A stretch of 64,000 bases of DNA from Cellulomonas sp. Leaf395 (GCF_001424125.1 NZ_LMQI01000004.1:248001-312000); one strand, 5' to 3'. Positions 1 to 9,967 are shown, counted from the first letter of the stretch. The notes: generated from the sequence alone by a model not told the origin. Numbers and translations: made by a program.

Positions 1-1
1 C

Positions 2-1696
2 TGGATCCCGCTGGGGATCATGCTCGCCAACCACGCGCTGTTCTCGATGTTCCCCCGGCTGCTGTGGAACGAGCACGTCCGGCTGACGCTCGGCGAGGAT
101 GCGATCGACCTGTTCAGCTCGGCGGAGACCGCCTCGTCGGGCTCGAACGGGTGGGCGCTGCACGGGTCGAGGACCGCGTCCGGCAGGCCGCTCCTGGCGG
201 GCGACCCGCACCGCATGATCGAGCTGCCCGGGGTGTACCAGCAGGTCAGGCTCGCGTGCGACGAGTTCGACGTGCTCGGCTTCGCGTTCCCCGGGGTGCC
301 GGGCGTGCAGCACTTCGGGCACACCGGGACGGCGGCGTGGGGGATCACCAACGCGATCGCGCACCACGTCGAGGTGTTCCGTGAGCGGCTCGCCGACGAC
401 GGGCGCTCGGCGCTCGGCCCGGACGGGTGGGCGCCCGTGTCCCGGCACACGGAGACGATCCGGGTGCGCGGCGGCGCGGACGTCGACGTCGACGTGGTCG
501 AAACCGAGCGCGGTCCGCTGGTCCTCGACGGGATCAGCGTCCGGTTCCCCGCCCGCGTCGCGTCCGACGTCGGGTTCTCGTGCCTGCTCGCCCTGCTCAG
601 GGCCCGCACGGCCGCCGACGTGGTCGACGCCCTGCGGGGGTGGGCGGACCCGGTCAACCGGGTGCTCACGGCCGACGCCGACGGGACGGTGCTCAGCCTC
701 GACGCCGGGCTCGTGGTGACCAGGTCGTCGGCGGACCGCCGCCTGCCGCACGACGGGTGGTCGCCGGCCGCCCGCCCGGCGCCGTGGAACCGGCTGGCGG
801 ATCCCACGCACGTCACCGACGTGGCGGTCGACGCCAACGAGCGGCCCACGGACCCCGAGCGGGACCTCGGCCGTGCCTACGTGGCGCCGTACCGGGCCCG
901 ACGGATCCGGGAGCTGCTCGACGCGGGCGGCGCGTTCGGGCCCGCGGACATGGCAGCGATCCACGGCGACACCCTGGTGGGCAGCGCCGACGAGCTGCTC
1001 GGCTGGGCGCGCCGCGCCGACGCGCTGTCGCCGCCGGCCGCGGCGCTGCGGGACCGGCTGCTCGCCTGGGACCGGCACATGGACGCCGGCAGCGCCGACG
1101 CAGGCGTGTTTGCCGCTTGGCGGACCGAGGTCGCGGTGCTGCTCTCCGCGCACCCGGCGCTCGCGCCCCTGCACGCCCCGCACGGGCGCGGTGTCCTGCT
1201 CGACCCCTGGCTGGGCGTCGGGCCGCGGGTGGCCGACGGGCTGCCGCGGCTCCTGGGCGCCGCAGCGATCGGGATCGACGGCGTGGCCGTGGCGAGCGAG
1301 GCGCTGGAGCGGGTCGCGTCGGCCGGTGACGCATCCGGACTGGCTTCCCCCGTGGACCAGACCTGGGGCGACCGCCATCGCCTGCAGCCCGTCCCGACGT
1401 TGCTCGGCTTCCCCGGTCCGGTCGTCGACCCGGTCCCGCTGTCCGGCGACACCGACTGCGTCCGCTGCACCGCGAGCGTCCCCGGCGTGAGCGACGTGTC
1501 GTGGCGCGGCTCCGTGGCGCGGTGGGTGTGGGACCTCGACGACCGCCGCCGCAGCCGGTGGGGCGTGCCGTTCGGAGCGTCCGGGGACTCGACGAGCCCG
1601 CACGCGACCGACCAGCTGGGGACGTGGTTGGCGGCGGAGACCGTCGAGATCGTCACCGACTGGGACCTGCTCGAGGAGGAGTCCCCGCGAGAGTGA
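2..1696 (+). CDS. Penicillin acylase family protein (Ntn hydrolase, S45), 5' truncated
   Basis: The frame is open from base 2, so the gene begins upstream of the window. The family hydrolyses amide bonds (beta-lactam acyl chains, acyl-homoserine lactones and related substrates) after self-cleavage into alpha and beta chains. The visible part is the beta chain. A Gly-Ser-Asn-Gly-Trp motif with the Ser codon at 143-145 matches the autocatalytic Ser that becomes the N-terminal nucleophile. It is followed by the family signature SRTASGRPLLAGDPH and by the FGHTGTAAWGITN segment. The C-terminal part (HRLQPVPTLLGFPGP onwards) ends in a normal stop, so the 3' end is intact. The true substrate cannot be read from sequence, and the secretion signal and alpha chain lie outside the window. 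Confidence 0.88.
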   Translation, partial: WIPLGIMLANHALFSMFPRLLWNEHVRLTLGEDAIDLFSSAETASSGSNGWALHGSRTASGRPLLAGDPHRMIELPGVYQQVRLACDEFDVLGFAFPGVPGVQHFGHTGTAAWGITNAIAHHVEVFRERLADDGRSALGPDGWAPVSRHTETIRVRGGADVDVDVVETERGPLVLDGISVRFPARVASDVGFSCLLALLRARTAADVVDALRGWADPVNRVLTADADGTVLSLDAGLVVTRSSADRRLPHDGWSPAARPAPWNRLADPTHVTDVAVDANERPTDPERDLGRAYVAPYRARRIRELLDAGGAFGPADMAAIHGDTLVGSADELLGWARRADALSPPAAALRDRLLAWDRHMDAGSADAGVFAAWRTEVAVLLSAHPALAPLHAPHGRGVLLDPWLGVGPRVADGLPRLLGAAAIGIDGVAVASEALERVASAGDASGLASPVDQTWGDRHRLQPVPTLLGFPGPVVDPVPLSGDTDCVRCTASVPGVSDVSWRGSVARWVWDLDDRRRSRWGVPFGASGDSTSPHATDQLGTWLAAETVEIVTDWDLLEEESPRE

Positions 1697-1738
1697 CGCC
1701 GGCCGCCGACGAGCGGTTCGTCGACGGGCTCGGCGTGA

Positions 1739-1867
1739 TCAGGATCTCCGACCTCGACCCCCGGGGACCGCGAACGCGTCGCCCAGCGGCCCGGGGACGG
1801 TCGGCTGCACGTCGACGGTCCCCTGCAGCAGCGCGACGTCCTGCTCGGTGCTGCGCGGGCCGATCAC
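1739..1867 (-). CDS. Possible 42-aa coupled ORF or gene remnant
   Basis: A GTG start at 1867 overlaps the stop of the iron-sulfur gene (GTGA), which is how operon partners are spaced here. The first ~34 codons ([16 protein letters not shown]...) have strongly GC-rich third positions. The last few codons, after about 1757, lose that bias. Just beyond, on the + strand, 1692-1757 also shows clean coding bias from a GTG that overlaps the acylase stop, again fading near 1757. It may be a true small protein or the 5' stub of a gene whose 3' part was deleted. I do not recognise it. Confidence 0.3.
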   Translation of the reverse strand: MIGPRSTEQDVALLQGTVDVQPTVPGPLGDAFAVPGGRGRRS

Positions 1868-3987
1868 TCGCGCACCCGGTCGAGCAGCAGCAGGGCGATG
1901 TCGGTCACTTCGGGCACCCCTACGGTCTGGGACGCGGCGACCCCGTCGCTGAGCATCACCGTGCAGAACGGGCAGGCGGTCGCAACGACGTCGGCCCCCG
2001 TGGCGATGGCCTCCTCCGCGCGGGCGGTGCCGATGCGAGTGCCGATCGACTCCTCCATCCACACGCGCGCGCCGCCACCGCCGCAGCAGAACGACTGTTC
2101 GCGGTTGCGGGGCATCTCCGCCACCTGGACGCCGGGGAGGGCACCGAGCAGGTCGCGCGGCGGGGAGTAGATCTGGTTGTGCCGGCCCAAGTAGCAGGGG
2201 TCGTGGTAGGTCACGGTGCGCTCGTCGGTCGAGGGCAGCAGGGTGAGCCGACCGTCCGCGACCAGGGTGTTGAGCAGCTCGGTGTGGTGCACCACCTCGT
2301 ACCGGCCGCCCAGCTGCGGGTACTCGCGGGAGATGGTGTTGAAGCAGTGCGCGCAGGTGACGACGATGCGCTGCGCGCCGACCTCGTTGAGCATCTCGAC
2401 GTTGCCGCCGGCGAGCATCTGGAACAGCAGCTCGTTGCCGGCCCGCCGCGCGGGATCACCGGTGCAGGACTCGCCGTCGCCCAGCACCGCAAAGCTGACG
2501 CCGGCCGTGTGCAGCAGCTCCGCGACGGCCTTCGTCGTGCGGATCGCGCGGTCCTCGTAGGCGCCCGCGCAGCCGACCCAGAACAGGTACTCGACCTCGG
2601 CGGCCGACTCCACGTCGACCCCGACCACCGGCACGTCGAAGTCCAGCCCCTTCGCCCACGCGAGCCGGTTGCGCGCCGGCAGCCCCCACGGGTTGCCCTG
2701 GCGCTCCAGCTTGGTGAACGTGCCGCCCAGCTCCTTGGGGAACGCCGACTCCATGAGCACCTGGTAGCGACGCATGTCGACGATCGCGTCCACGTGCTCG
2801 ATGTCCACGGGGCACTGCTGCACGCACGCGCCGCACATGGTGCAGGCCCAGAGGGCGTCGGGGTCGATGACGCCGGACCCGAGCAGGTCGATGCCCGAGT
2901 GGTCGACGGCGGCCGACAGGACGTCGGCCGGTGCGTCGGACACGGCTCCGGCCCGCAGGTACGGGGCCGTCGCGGCGGCGTGGTCCCGCAGCGCCAGCGT
3001 GACGAGCTTGGGGCTCAGCGGCTTGCCCGTCGCCCAGGCCGGGCACTGGTCCTGGCAGCGGCCGCACTCGGTGCACGTGGAGAAGTCGAGCAGGCCCTTC
3101 CACGTGAAGTCCTCGATGGCGCCGACCCCGAGGCGGGCGTCGTCGGGAAGGTCCTCGAGCGCCGCGAGGTCGACCGCCGCACCGTTGAGGGTCATCGGCT
3201 GGAGGGGCCCGAGAGCAACCCCGCCGCGCGGGTCGCGGCGCGCGTACACGTTGACCACGGCGAGGAACCGGTGCCATGCGACGCCCATGGTGGGCTGCAG
3301 GCCGATGACCACGAACCACGACATCGACACGACGATCTTCACGGTCGCGACGACGACGATCGCGTTCCCCAGCGTCGCCGGCGCCACCTGCGCCCACGAC
3401 GCCCCGAACCAGGCGGTCAGCGGGAAGTGCCACACGTCCCCGGAGGTCAGCGCGTACTCCAGGCCGCGCAGCACGAGCGCGCACAGCACGACCGCCAGGA
3501 TGGTCGCCTCGACGAAGAACGCCTGTCCCTGGTTCGACCCGAAGAACCGGGAGCCCCGCTCGCGGGAGCCCAGACGGATCCGCAGCGTGATCAGCACCAG
3601 GATGCCGATCAGCGACAGCCACGCGATCGCCTCGATCGCCCACTCCAGCGGCGCGAAGTGCCCGATCAGCGGCAGCACGAACGTCGGGTCGACCACCTGC
3701 CCGTACCCGGTGACCAGCGTGAGGAACAGCAACGCGAACGACACCATGACGACCCAGTGCGCCACCTTGACCACCGGCCGGTGCTGGAACCGCCCGTGCC
3801 CGAGCACCTCGCGGGTCAGCGTCGCCAACCGCGGCCCCACGGGCGTCCACCGCCCACCGACGGATCGCCCGACCCGCACGGTCCGCACGATCTCGCGCGC
3901 GCCGCGCGCAAACACCGCGACCCCGACGACGGTCGCGACGACAACGATCACCAGGCACACGACCTGCAGCGCATCCACGGGCGCCAC
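1864..3987 (-). CDS. Membrane-anchored (Fe-S) heterodisulfide-reductase-like oxidoreductase
   Basis: A 707-aa electron-transfer protein. Residues 1-250 contain about five membrane segments with histidines (H77, H110, H239), like the NarI/HdrE-type cytochrome b subunit. Two ferredoxin-type 4Fe-4S motifs follow: C305-x2-C308-x2-C311-x3-C315 and C382-x2-C385-x2-C388-x3-C392. Two CCG-type modules close the protein, with CAHC at 545-548 and CCGGGG at 634-639 plus CPFC at 672-675. This is the arrangement of actinobacterial fused GlpC/HdrD-HdrE proteins, thought to pass electrons between quinone and a soluble partner such as an acyl-CoA or electron-transfer-flavoprotein system. No such partner is adjacent, so its role is open. 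Start ATG at 3987 gives the first membrane helix immediately. Confidence 0.85.
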   Translation of the reverse strand: MAPVDALQVVCLVIVVVATVVGVAVFARGAREIVRTVRVGRSVGGRWTPVGPRLATLTREVLGHGRFQHRPVVKVAHWVVMVSFALLFLTLVTGYGQVVDPTFVLPLIGHFAPLEWAIEAIAWLSLIGILVLITLRIRLGSRERGSRFFGSNQGQAFFVEATILAVVLCALVLRGLEYALTSGDVWHFPLTAWFGASWAQVAPATLGNAIVVVATVKIVVSMSWFVVIGLQPTMGVAWHRFLAVVNVYARRDPRGGVALGPLQPMTLNGAAVDLAALEDLPDDARLGVGAIEDFTWKGLLDFSTCTECGRCQDQCPAWATGKPLSPKLVTLALRDHAAATAPYLRAGAVSDAPADVLSAAVDHSGIDLLGSGVIDPDALWACTMCGACVQQCPVDIEHVDAIVDMRRYQVLMESAFPKELGGTFTKLERQGNPWGLPARNRLAWAKGLDFDVPVVGVDVESAAEVEYLFWVGCAGAYEDRAIRTTKAVAELLHTAGVSFAVLGDGESCTGDPARRAGNELLFQMLAGGNVEMLNEVGAQRIVVTCAHCFNTISREYPQLGGRYEVVHHTELLNTLVADGRLTLLPSTDERTVTYHDPCYLGRHNQIYSPPRDLLGALPGVQVAEMPRNREQSFCCGGGGARVWMEESIGTRIGTARAEEAIATGADVVATACPFCTVMLSDGVAASQTVGVPEVTDIALLLLDRVRE

Positions 3988-4014
3988 GCTAGCCGCGCCG
4001 AGCGCCCCATCCCT

Positions 4015-4084
4015 CCGAACTCGTCACCCGCAGCCGAACTCGTCTGCTGCAGCAGACGAGCTGGGCCGGGAGGGACGAGTTCGG
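4015..4084. repeat. Intergenic palindromic repeat, family A copy 1
   Basis: The 11-mer CCGAACTCGTC occurs at 4015-4025 and again at 4034-4044 (19-base pitch), and its exact reverse complement GACGAGTTCGG at 4074-4084. Between them, 4039-4060 is a perfect 22-base palindrome centred on CTGCAG. A related copy with the same 19-base pitch lies at 28917-28967. The element fills much of the 295-base divergent gap between the iron-sulfur gene and the mrp operon. It could form a strong cruciform or RNA hairpin. Confidence 0.7.
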
Positions 4085-4282
4085 CTAGGCGTGGCGGGCC
4101 CAGGTCGGCGGACCGGTGTGGGAAGAGGTGTGGGAATTCGGTTGGTAGAGTCTTGACCAAATCTTCAGTGCATCGCGGGGGCGCATCTCTCGACCCCTGA
4201 CGCGTGCCCGCACCTGTGCCTCACACCGAGAACTGACGACCCCCGACCGACCGACCACCCGCCCTACAGGACGGAGCCGGAC

Positions 4283-7200
4283 GTGCTGCTGCTGCTCGCC
4301 GTTCACCTGGCCGCAGCCGTCGTCGCGCCCGTTCTGCTCCGATGGATGGGCCGCAAGGCGTTCTGGGTCCTGGCGCTCGCACCCGCCGCTGCCGCCGCGT
4401 GGGCACTGAGCTGGACGTCGCGGGTGCAGGCCGGTGACGGGCCGGTCGAGCAGGTCGAGTGGATCCCGGTGCTGGGGCTCGACCTTACGTTCCGCCTGGA
4501 CACGCTGTCGTGGCTGATGACGCTGATCGTCGGCGGTGTCGGTGCCCTGGTCCTTGTCTACTGCGCGGCGTACTTCAAGTCGAGCGCGGCCGGGCTGGGC
4601 CGGTTCGGCGGCGTGTTCGTCGCGTTCTCCGGCGCGATGCTCGGCCTGGTCACCGCCGACGACCTGCTCCTGCTGTTCACGTTCTGGGAGCTGACGACGG
4701 TCACGTCGTACGTGCTCATCGGCCACTACGCCGAGCGCAAGGCGAGCCGTCGGGCTGCCATGCAGGCCATCGTCATCACGACCGCGGGCGGGCTGGCGAT
4801 GCTCGTCGGGCTGGTCCTGCTGGGCGAGGCGGCCGGCACGTACCTGCTGTCCGAGGTCATCGCCGACCCCCCGCAGGGCACCGCCGCCGTCACGGTCGCG
4901 ATCGTCTGCCTGCTGGCCGGCGCGGTGACGAAGTCCGCCCTCATCCCGTTCCACTTCTGGCTGCCCGCCGCGATGGCGGCACCGACGCCCGTGAGCGCCT
5001 ACCTGCACGCCGCGGCGATGGTGAAGGCCGGTGTCTACCTGGTCGCCCGGTTCGCTCCGGCGTACTCGACGGACCCCACGTGGGTGTGGATCGTCGCCGT
5101 GCTCGGCTGCGGGACCATGCTGCTCGGCGGCTACCGGGCGCTGCGGCAGCACGACCTCAAGCTCATCCTCGCGTTCGGCACCGTCAGTCAGCTGGGCCTG
5201 ATCGTCCTGCTGGTGGGGCTGGGCACGAAGGCGACCGCGCTCGCGGGCCTGGCGATGCTGGGCGCGCACGCGATGTTCAAGGCGGCGCTGTTCCTCGTCG
5301 TCGGCGTCGTGGATGCCGCCACCGGGACCCGTGACCTGCGGCGGCTGTCGGGGGTGGGCCGCGAGCTCAAGCTGACGGCGCTCGCGGGCGCCCTGGCGAC
5401 GGCGTCGATGATCGGGCTGCCGCCGTTCGCGGGCTACGTGGCCAAGGAGGCGGGCCTCGAGGCGCTCGGGCACCTGGACGACACGACGGCCGGGATGCTC
5501 CTGCTGGTCGCGGTCTCCGTCGGCTCGGTGCTCACCGTCGCCTACGGGCTGCGTCTGTGGTGGGGCGCGTTCTCGACCAAGCCGGCCGTGGTCCCCGAAG
5601 CGGTGGTCGAGTCCGCGGAGTCGACGGCACCGGGCACCTCGATCCACGAGGCCGCGCACCACGAGGCGGAGCCCGCCGCCATCACGCGCCCGTCGCTGCT
5701 GCTGGTGTGGCCGGCGATGATCCTCGCGGTCCTCGGGCTGGCCGTCGCGCTCCTGCCGCAGCTGGGCGAGCACCTGCTGGCGCCGTACGCCGACACCTAC
5801 CCCGAGGGCGAGCCCGGACACCTGGTCCTGTGGGCCGGGTTCACGCCGACGTTCGTCCTGACGCTCGCCATCCTGCTGACCGGTGCGCTGCTGTTCGTGG
5901 TCCGCGACCGCGTCGAGCGCTGGCAGACGGCGGCGTACCACGGGCCGGAGGCGGACCGGGTGTATCGGCGGTTCATGCGGCGGCTCGACGACGTCGCGGC
6001 CGACGTCACCGCGGTCACCCAGCGCGGTTCGCTGCCCCTGTACCTCGGCCTGATCCTCGTGGTGTTCGTCGTGGCCGTCGGCGGGACCGCGCTGGCCAGC
6101 ACGGTCTTCCCGTCGCAGGTCAGGTGGTGGGACACCCCCGCGCAGGTGGTGTTCGCGGCCGGCACGATCGCGTCCGCGCTGCTGGTCACCCGGGCTCGGC
6201 GCCGGCTCAAGGCCGTCATCCTGCTGGGCATCGGCGGCTACTCCGTGGCGGGTCTGTACCTGCTGCACGGCGCCCCGGACCTGGCCCTCACCCAGGTGCT
6301 GGTGGAGACGGTGACGCTGGTCGTCTTCGTGCTGGTCCTGCGTCGGCTGCCCCCGTACTTCTCCGACCGACCGCTCGCGGCCAGCCGGTGGGTGCGCCTC
6401 GCGCTCGGCCTGGCGGTGGGCCTCACCGTCGCCGGCATCGCGCTGGTCGCACCCGGGGCGCGCATGCACCTGCCGGTCTCCAAGGACTTCGCGGAGGAGG
6501 CGTACAGCTTCGGGGGCGGCAAGAACATCGTCAACGTGACCTTGGTCGACATCCGCGCGTGGGACACCATGGGCGAGATCTCCGTGCTGCTCGTGGCGGC
6601 GACGGGTGTCGCGTCGCTGGTCTTCCTCTCGCGCCGTGCGGGGGCCATCTACCGGGCCGACGAAGCCCGCACCGACCGGGCCGTGTGGGGCGGGGTGGCG
6701 GACCCGATGGCCGCGCTCCGGCGCCCGGGCGGCGACCGTGCACAGGTCGACGCCGGGGGGATCGTGGCCGGTCGCGACGAGTCCGCGGTGCCGTCGAGCG
6801 CCTCGCGCGGCCGCGAGTGGTTGCAGGCCGGCCGGACGCTCGCGCCGCAGCGGCGGTCGGTGATCTTCGAGGTCGTCGTCCGGCTGCTGTTTCACACGAT
6901 GATCGTCTACTCGGTCTACCTGCTGTTCAGCGGCCACAACGCACCCGGCGGCGGGTTCGCGGCCGGCCTTGTGACGGGCATCGCGCTCATCGTCCGGTAC
7001 CTGGCGGGTGGTCGGTACGAGCTGGGCGAGGCGGCCCCCGTGCAGCCGGGTCTTCTGCTCGGGCTCGGGCTGTTCCTGTCGGCCGGCGTCGGGCTGCTCG
7101 CGCTGCTGGCGGGTGGCGAGGTCCTGCAGTCCTGGATCATCGACATCCACCTGCCGGTCATCGGGGACATCCACCTGGTGACGTCGCTCTTCTTCGACCT

Positions 7201-7393
7201 CGGGGTCTACCTGGTGGTCATCGGTCTGGTGCTCGACATCCTGCGCAGCCTCGGGGCGGAGATCGACCGTCGCGCCGAGACGGGCGAGGACCCGGTCGCG
7301 GGGGACGCGGTCGGCGGCGACGCCGAGGGTGAGCTGCCCGCCCAGGTGAGCGCGCACGCGGAGCCGGCCGGCTGGGACCGGAGCGCGCCGTGA
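4283..7393 (+). CDS. mrpA: Na+/H+ antiporter subunit A fused to subunit B (MrpAB)
   Basis: Large membrane subunit (1036 aa) of the multi-subunit Mrp cation/proton antiporter, related to complex I subunit NuoL. Residues 60-420 form the proton-antiporter domain. E136 in the FWELTTVTSYVLIG stretch corresponds to the conserved helix-5 glutamate, and the LHAAAMVKAGVYL motif near residue 240 carries the conserved lysine. Residues ~625-700 are the DUF4040 region, and ~855-985 match the MnhB domain (NAPGGGFAAGL). So subunits A and B are one polypeptide, as is usual in actinobacteria. The GTG start at 4283 follows a GGAG-like site. It is the first gene of a six-gene operon, and the next gene overlaps its stop. 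Confidence 0.95.
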   Translation: MLLLLAVHLAAAVVAPVLLRWMGRKAFWVLALAPAAAAAWALSWTSRVQAGDGPVEQVEWIPVLGLDLTFRLDTLSWLMTLIVGGVGALVLVYCAAYFKSSAAGLGRFGGVFVAFSGAMLGLVTADDLLLLFTFWELTTVTSYVLIGHYAERKASRRAAMQAIVITTAGGLAMLVGLVLLGEAAGTYLLSEVIADPPQGTAAVTVAIVCLLAGAVTKSALIPFHFWLPAAMAAPTPVSAYLHAAAMVKAGVYLVARFAPAYSTDPTWVWIVAVLGCGTMLLGGYRALRQHDLKLILAFGTVSQLGLIVLLVGLGTKATALAGLAMLGAHAMFKAALFLVVGVVDAATGTRDLRRLSGVGRELKLTALAGALATASMIGLPPFAGYVAKEAGLEALGHLDDTTAGMLLLVAVSVGSVLTVAYGLRLWWGAFSTKPAVVPEAVVESAESTAPGTSIHEAAHHEAEPAAITRPSLLLVWPAMILAVLGLAVALLPQLGEHLLAPYADTYPEGEPGHLVLWAGFTPTFVLTLAILLTGALLFVVRDRVERWQTAAYHGPEADRVYRRFMRRLDDVAADVTAVTQRGSLPLYLGLILVVFVVAVGGTALASTVFPSQVRWWDTPAQVVFAAGTIASALLVTRARRRLKAVILLGIGGYSVAGLYLLHGAPDLALTQVLVETVTLVVFVLVLRRLPPYFSDRPLAASRWVRLALGLAVGLTVAGIALVAPGARMHLPVSKDFAEEAYSFGGGKNIVNVTLVDIRAWDTMGEISVLLVAATGVASLVFLSRRAGAIYRADEARTDRAVWGGVADPMAALRRPGGDRAQVDAGGIVAGRDESAVPSSASRGREWLQAGRTLAPQRRSVIFEVVVRLLFHTMIVYSVYLLFSGHNAPGGGFAAGLVTGIALIVRYLAGGRYELGEAAPVQPGLLLGLGLFLSAGVGLLALLAGGEVLQSWIIDIHLPVIGDIHLVTSLFFDLGVYLVVIGLVLDILRSLGAEIDRRAETGEDPVAGDAVGGDAEGELPAQVSAHAEPAGWDRSAP

Positions 7394-7878
7394 TCGACAT
7401 GAGCCCGAACATCGTCCTCGTCGTCACCATCGGCGTGCTCTTCGCCACGGGCGTCTACCTGCTGCTGGAGCGCAGCCTGTCGCGGGTGCTCATCGGCGTC
7501 ATCCTCATCGGCAACGGCGCGAACCTGCTGTTCCTCGTGGCGGGCGGCGCGGCGGGCCGGCCGCCGATCGTCGGCGACGAGCCCGAGGGGCAGATGAGCG
7601 ACCCGCTGCCGCAGGCCATGGTGCTGACGGCCATCGTCATCACGCTCGGCATGACCGCGTTCCTGCTGGCTCTCGCGTACCGCTCGTGGCAGCTGCACCG
7701 GCACGACGAGGTGCAGGACGACGTCGAGGACCGCCGCATCGCGCAGCTCGCCGCCGTCGACGAGCGGGCGGTCACCGACCTGGACACGGAGGTCGCCGCG
7801 GGGTCGCTGGACGAGGAAGCGGCGGAAGCGCGCGACGAGACCGATCAGGGTGCACCGAGGCGGGTGGTGCGCCCGTGA
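7390..7878 (+). CDS. mrpC: Na+/H+ antiporter subunit C (MrpC)
   Basis: A 162-aa homologue of NuoK. It has three membrane helices in the first ~100 residues, with the family stretches GVYLLLERSLSRVLIGVILI and NGANLLFLVAGG, then ALAYRSW at the end of the third helix. A long acidic cytoplasmic tail (from about residue 108 to the end) is extra compared with the ~110-aa core of the family. GTG 7390 overlaps the mrpA stop. ATG 7399 is an in-frame alternative that would remove three residues. Confidence 0.93.
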   Translation: MIDMSPNIVLVVTIGVLFATGVYLLLERSLSRVLIGVILIGNGANLLFLVAGGAAGRPPIVGDEPEGQMSDPLPQAMVLTAIVITLGMTAFLLALAYRSWQLHRHDEVQDDVEDRRIAQLAAVDERAVTDLDTEVAAGSLDEEAAEARDETDQGAPRRVVRP

Positions 7879-9419
7879 CCGACTACACCTGGATCGTCCC
7901 CCTGCCGGTCGTCATCCCGCTGTCCGCCGCGGGGCTCGCGCTCGCGCTCTACCGCCGGCCGAACGTGCAGCGCCTGGTCACGGTGGTCGCGCTGGCGCTC
8001 GTGCTCGTCGCCAGCGTCGCCCTGCTCGTGCTCGCCGATGACGGACCCCTCGTGGTGGACGTCGGTGGCTGGGCGGCGCCGGTCGGCATCGACCTGGTGG
8101 CGGACCGGCTCTCGGCGCTCATGCTCACGATCTCCAGCGCGGTCACTCTCTGCGTCCTGCTGTACTCGCTGGCGCAGGGCAACGAGGACGACGAGGAGTC
8201 CGCGCCGGTCTCGATCTACCACCCGACGTACCTGGTGCTGACGGCGGGCGTCGCCAATGCGTTCCTGTCGGGCGACCTATTCAACCTCTACGTCGGCTTC
8301 GAGATCCTGCTGGCCGCCAGCTACGTGCTCATCACGCTCGGCGGCACGGGCGAGCGGATCCGCGCGGGGACCATCTACATCGTCGTCGCGCTGCTGTCCT
8401 CGGTGCTGTTCCTCGTCGCGATCGCGATGATCTACGCGGCCACCGGCACCGTGAACCTGGCGCAGCTGGCCATCCGCCTGCCCGAGATCGACCCGGGTGT
8501 CAGCCTCGTCCTGCAGGTGCTGCTCCTGCTCGCGTTCGCCATCAAGGCGGCCGTCTTCCCGCTGTCCGCGTGGCTCCCGGACTCCTACCCGACCGCGCCC
8601 GCGCCGGTGACCGCGGTGTTCGCCGGCTTGCTGACCAAGGTCGGCGTGTACGCGATCATCCGCACGCAGACGCTGCTGTTCCCGGACGGGAGGCTGGACG
8701 ACGCCCTGATGTGGGCGGCGCTGGCGACGATGGTCATCGGGATCCTCGGCGCGGTCGCGCAGGACGACATCAAGCGACTGCTCTCGTTCACGCTGGTCAG
8801 CCACATCGGGTTCATGGTGTTCGGCATCGCGCTGGCCACCGACCTCGGGTACACGGCCGCCATCTACTACGTCGCGCACCACATCACCGTGCAGACCGCG
8901 CTGTTCCTGGTGGTGGGCCTGGTCGAGCGTGCCGGCGGGTCGACGTCCCTGACCAAGCTGGGCGGCCTCGCCAAGCTGACCCCGGTGCTCGCGATCCTCT
9001 TCTTCGTGCCCGCGATGAACCTGGGGGGCATCCCGCCCCTGTCCGGGTTCCTCGGCAAGATCGGGCTGATCGAGGCCGGTGTACAGATGGGCACCCCCCT
9101 GGCGTACGTGCTGGTCGTGGGTTCCGTGCTCACCTCGCTCCTCACGCTCTACGCGCTGGTGAAGGCGTGGAACAAGGCGTTCTGGCAGACGCCCGAGGAG
9201 CCCCGACCGCCGGTGCGCCTGCCCTTCGGCATGGTCGCCCCGACCGCGGCACTCGTCGCCGTCGGCCTGCTGCTCACCGTCGCGGCCGGCCCGCTGTACG
9301 CCTACACCGAGCGCGCGGCCGTCTCCCTGACCGAGCGCACCCCCTACGTGGACGCGGTCCTGCCCGATGGCGAGCGCGGCCAGGGCGTGTCCGACGACGT
9401 GGCGGAGGACGAGCAGTGA
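7875..9419 (+). CDS. mrpD: Na+/H+ antiporter subunit D (MrpD)
   Basis: A 514-aa NuoM/NuoN-like antiporter subunit with about 14 membrane helices. LYVGFEILLAASYVLITLG contains the essential helix-5 glutamate, and AIKAAVFPLSAWLPDSYP and FAGLLTKVGVYAIIR carry the conserved lysines of the proton path. The GTG at 7875 overlaps the mrpC stop and gives a normal N-terminus (MTDYTWIVPLPVVIPL). Longer upstream extensions of the frame run inside mrpC and were rejected. Translationally coupled to mrpE at the 3' end. Confidence 0.95.
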   Translation: MTDYTWIVPLPVVIPLSAAGLALALYRRPNVQRLVTVVALALVLVASVALLVLADDGPLVVDVGGWAAPVGIDLVADRLSALMLTISSAVTLCVLLYSLAQGNEDDEESAPVSIYHPTYLVLTAGVANAFLSGDLFNLYVGFEILLAASYVLITLGGTGERIRAGTIYIVVALLSSVLFLVAIAMIYAATGTVNLAQLAIRLPEIDPGVSLVLQVLLLLAFAIKAAVFPLSAWLPDSYPTAPAPVTAVFAGLLTKVGVYAIIRTQTLLFPDGRLDDALMWAALATMVIGILGAVAQDDIKRLLSFTLVSHIGFMVFGIALATDLGYTAAIYYVAHHITVQTALFLVVGLVERAGGSTSLTKLGGLAKLTPVLAILFFVPAMNLGGIPPLSGFLGKIGLIEAGVQMGTPLAYVLVVGSVLTSLLTLYALVKAWNKAFWQTPEEPRPPVRLPFGMVAPTAALVAVGLLLTVAAGPLYAYTERAAVSLTERTPYVDAVLPDGERGQGVSDDVAEDEQ

Positions 9420-9967
9420 GCCTGCACCCGCGCCGGCACCGGTGGCGCACCCAGTGGGCGACGGTCGTCTGGCTGACCGTCGTGTGGGTCTTCCTGTGGG
9501 GCGACCTGTCCGTCGGGAACGTGCTGGCGGGCCTGCTGATCGCGCTCGCCGTGACCACCGGGCTGCGGATGGCGCCCATCGACTTCCACGGACGGTTCCG
9601 GCCGCTGGGCTTCCTGCACCTGCTCGGCCGGTTCGCGGTCGACCTGGTGAAGGCGTCGTTCGAGGTCAGCATCATCGCGATCCGGCCCCGGTACGTGCCG
9701 CACGGCGCGGTGATCGGCGTCCAGCTGCGCAGCCACTCGGACCTGTACCTGACCATGACCGCGGAGCTGTCGTCGCTGGTCCCGGGCTCGCTCGTCGTCG
9801 AGGCGCACCGGCTCACCGGGATGCTGTACCTGCACGTCCTCGACGTGCGGCAGAGCGGTGGGATCGAGGCGGCGCGGCAGGCGGTGCTGGACCAGGAGGA
9901 GCGGGTGCTGCGGGCGTTCGCGTCGGACGAGGAGCTGGCCGCGGCCGGGTTGGGGGTGCGCGCATGA
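9416..9967 (+). CDS. mrpE: Na+/H+ antiporter subunit E (MrpE)
   Basis: A 183-aa subunit with two or three N-terminal membrane helices and the soluble C-terminal domain typical of MrpE (FEVSIIAIRPRYVPHGAVIG, then LTMTAELSSLVPGSLVVE). In the family this subunit is needed for assembly and antiport activity of the complex. The GTG at 9416 overlaps the mrpD stop, and the ATG of mrpF overlaps its own stop. Confidence 0.93.
   Translation: MSLHPRRHRWRTQWATVVWLTVVWVFLWGDLSVGNVLAGLLIALAVTTGLRMAPIDFHGRFRPLGFLHLLGRFAVDLVKASFEVSIIAIRPRYVPHGAVIGVQLRSHSDLYLTMTAELSSLVPGSLVVEAHRLTGMLYLHVLDVRQSGGIEAARQAVLDQEERVLRAFASDEELAAAGLGVRA

Noticed and set aside
1501..4200. Forward open frame of 899 codons opposite the iron-sulfur gene
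   Set aside because: Antisense shadow of the 1864-3987 gene, which has clear Fe-S and membrane motifs; the forward product has none.
4085..7357. Very long reverse-strand open frame (1090 codons) opposite mrpA
   Set aside because: It mirrors the real mrpA frame, is made of Arg/Asp/Gln/His-rich low-complexity residues, has no recognisable domain and arises from high GC at third codon positions.
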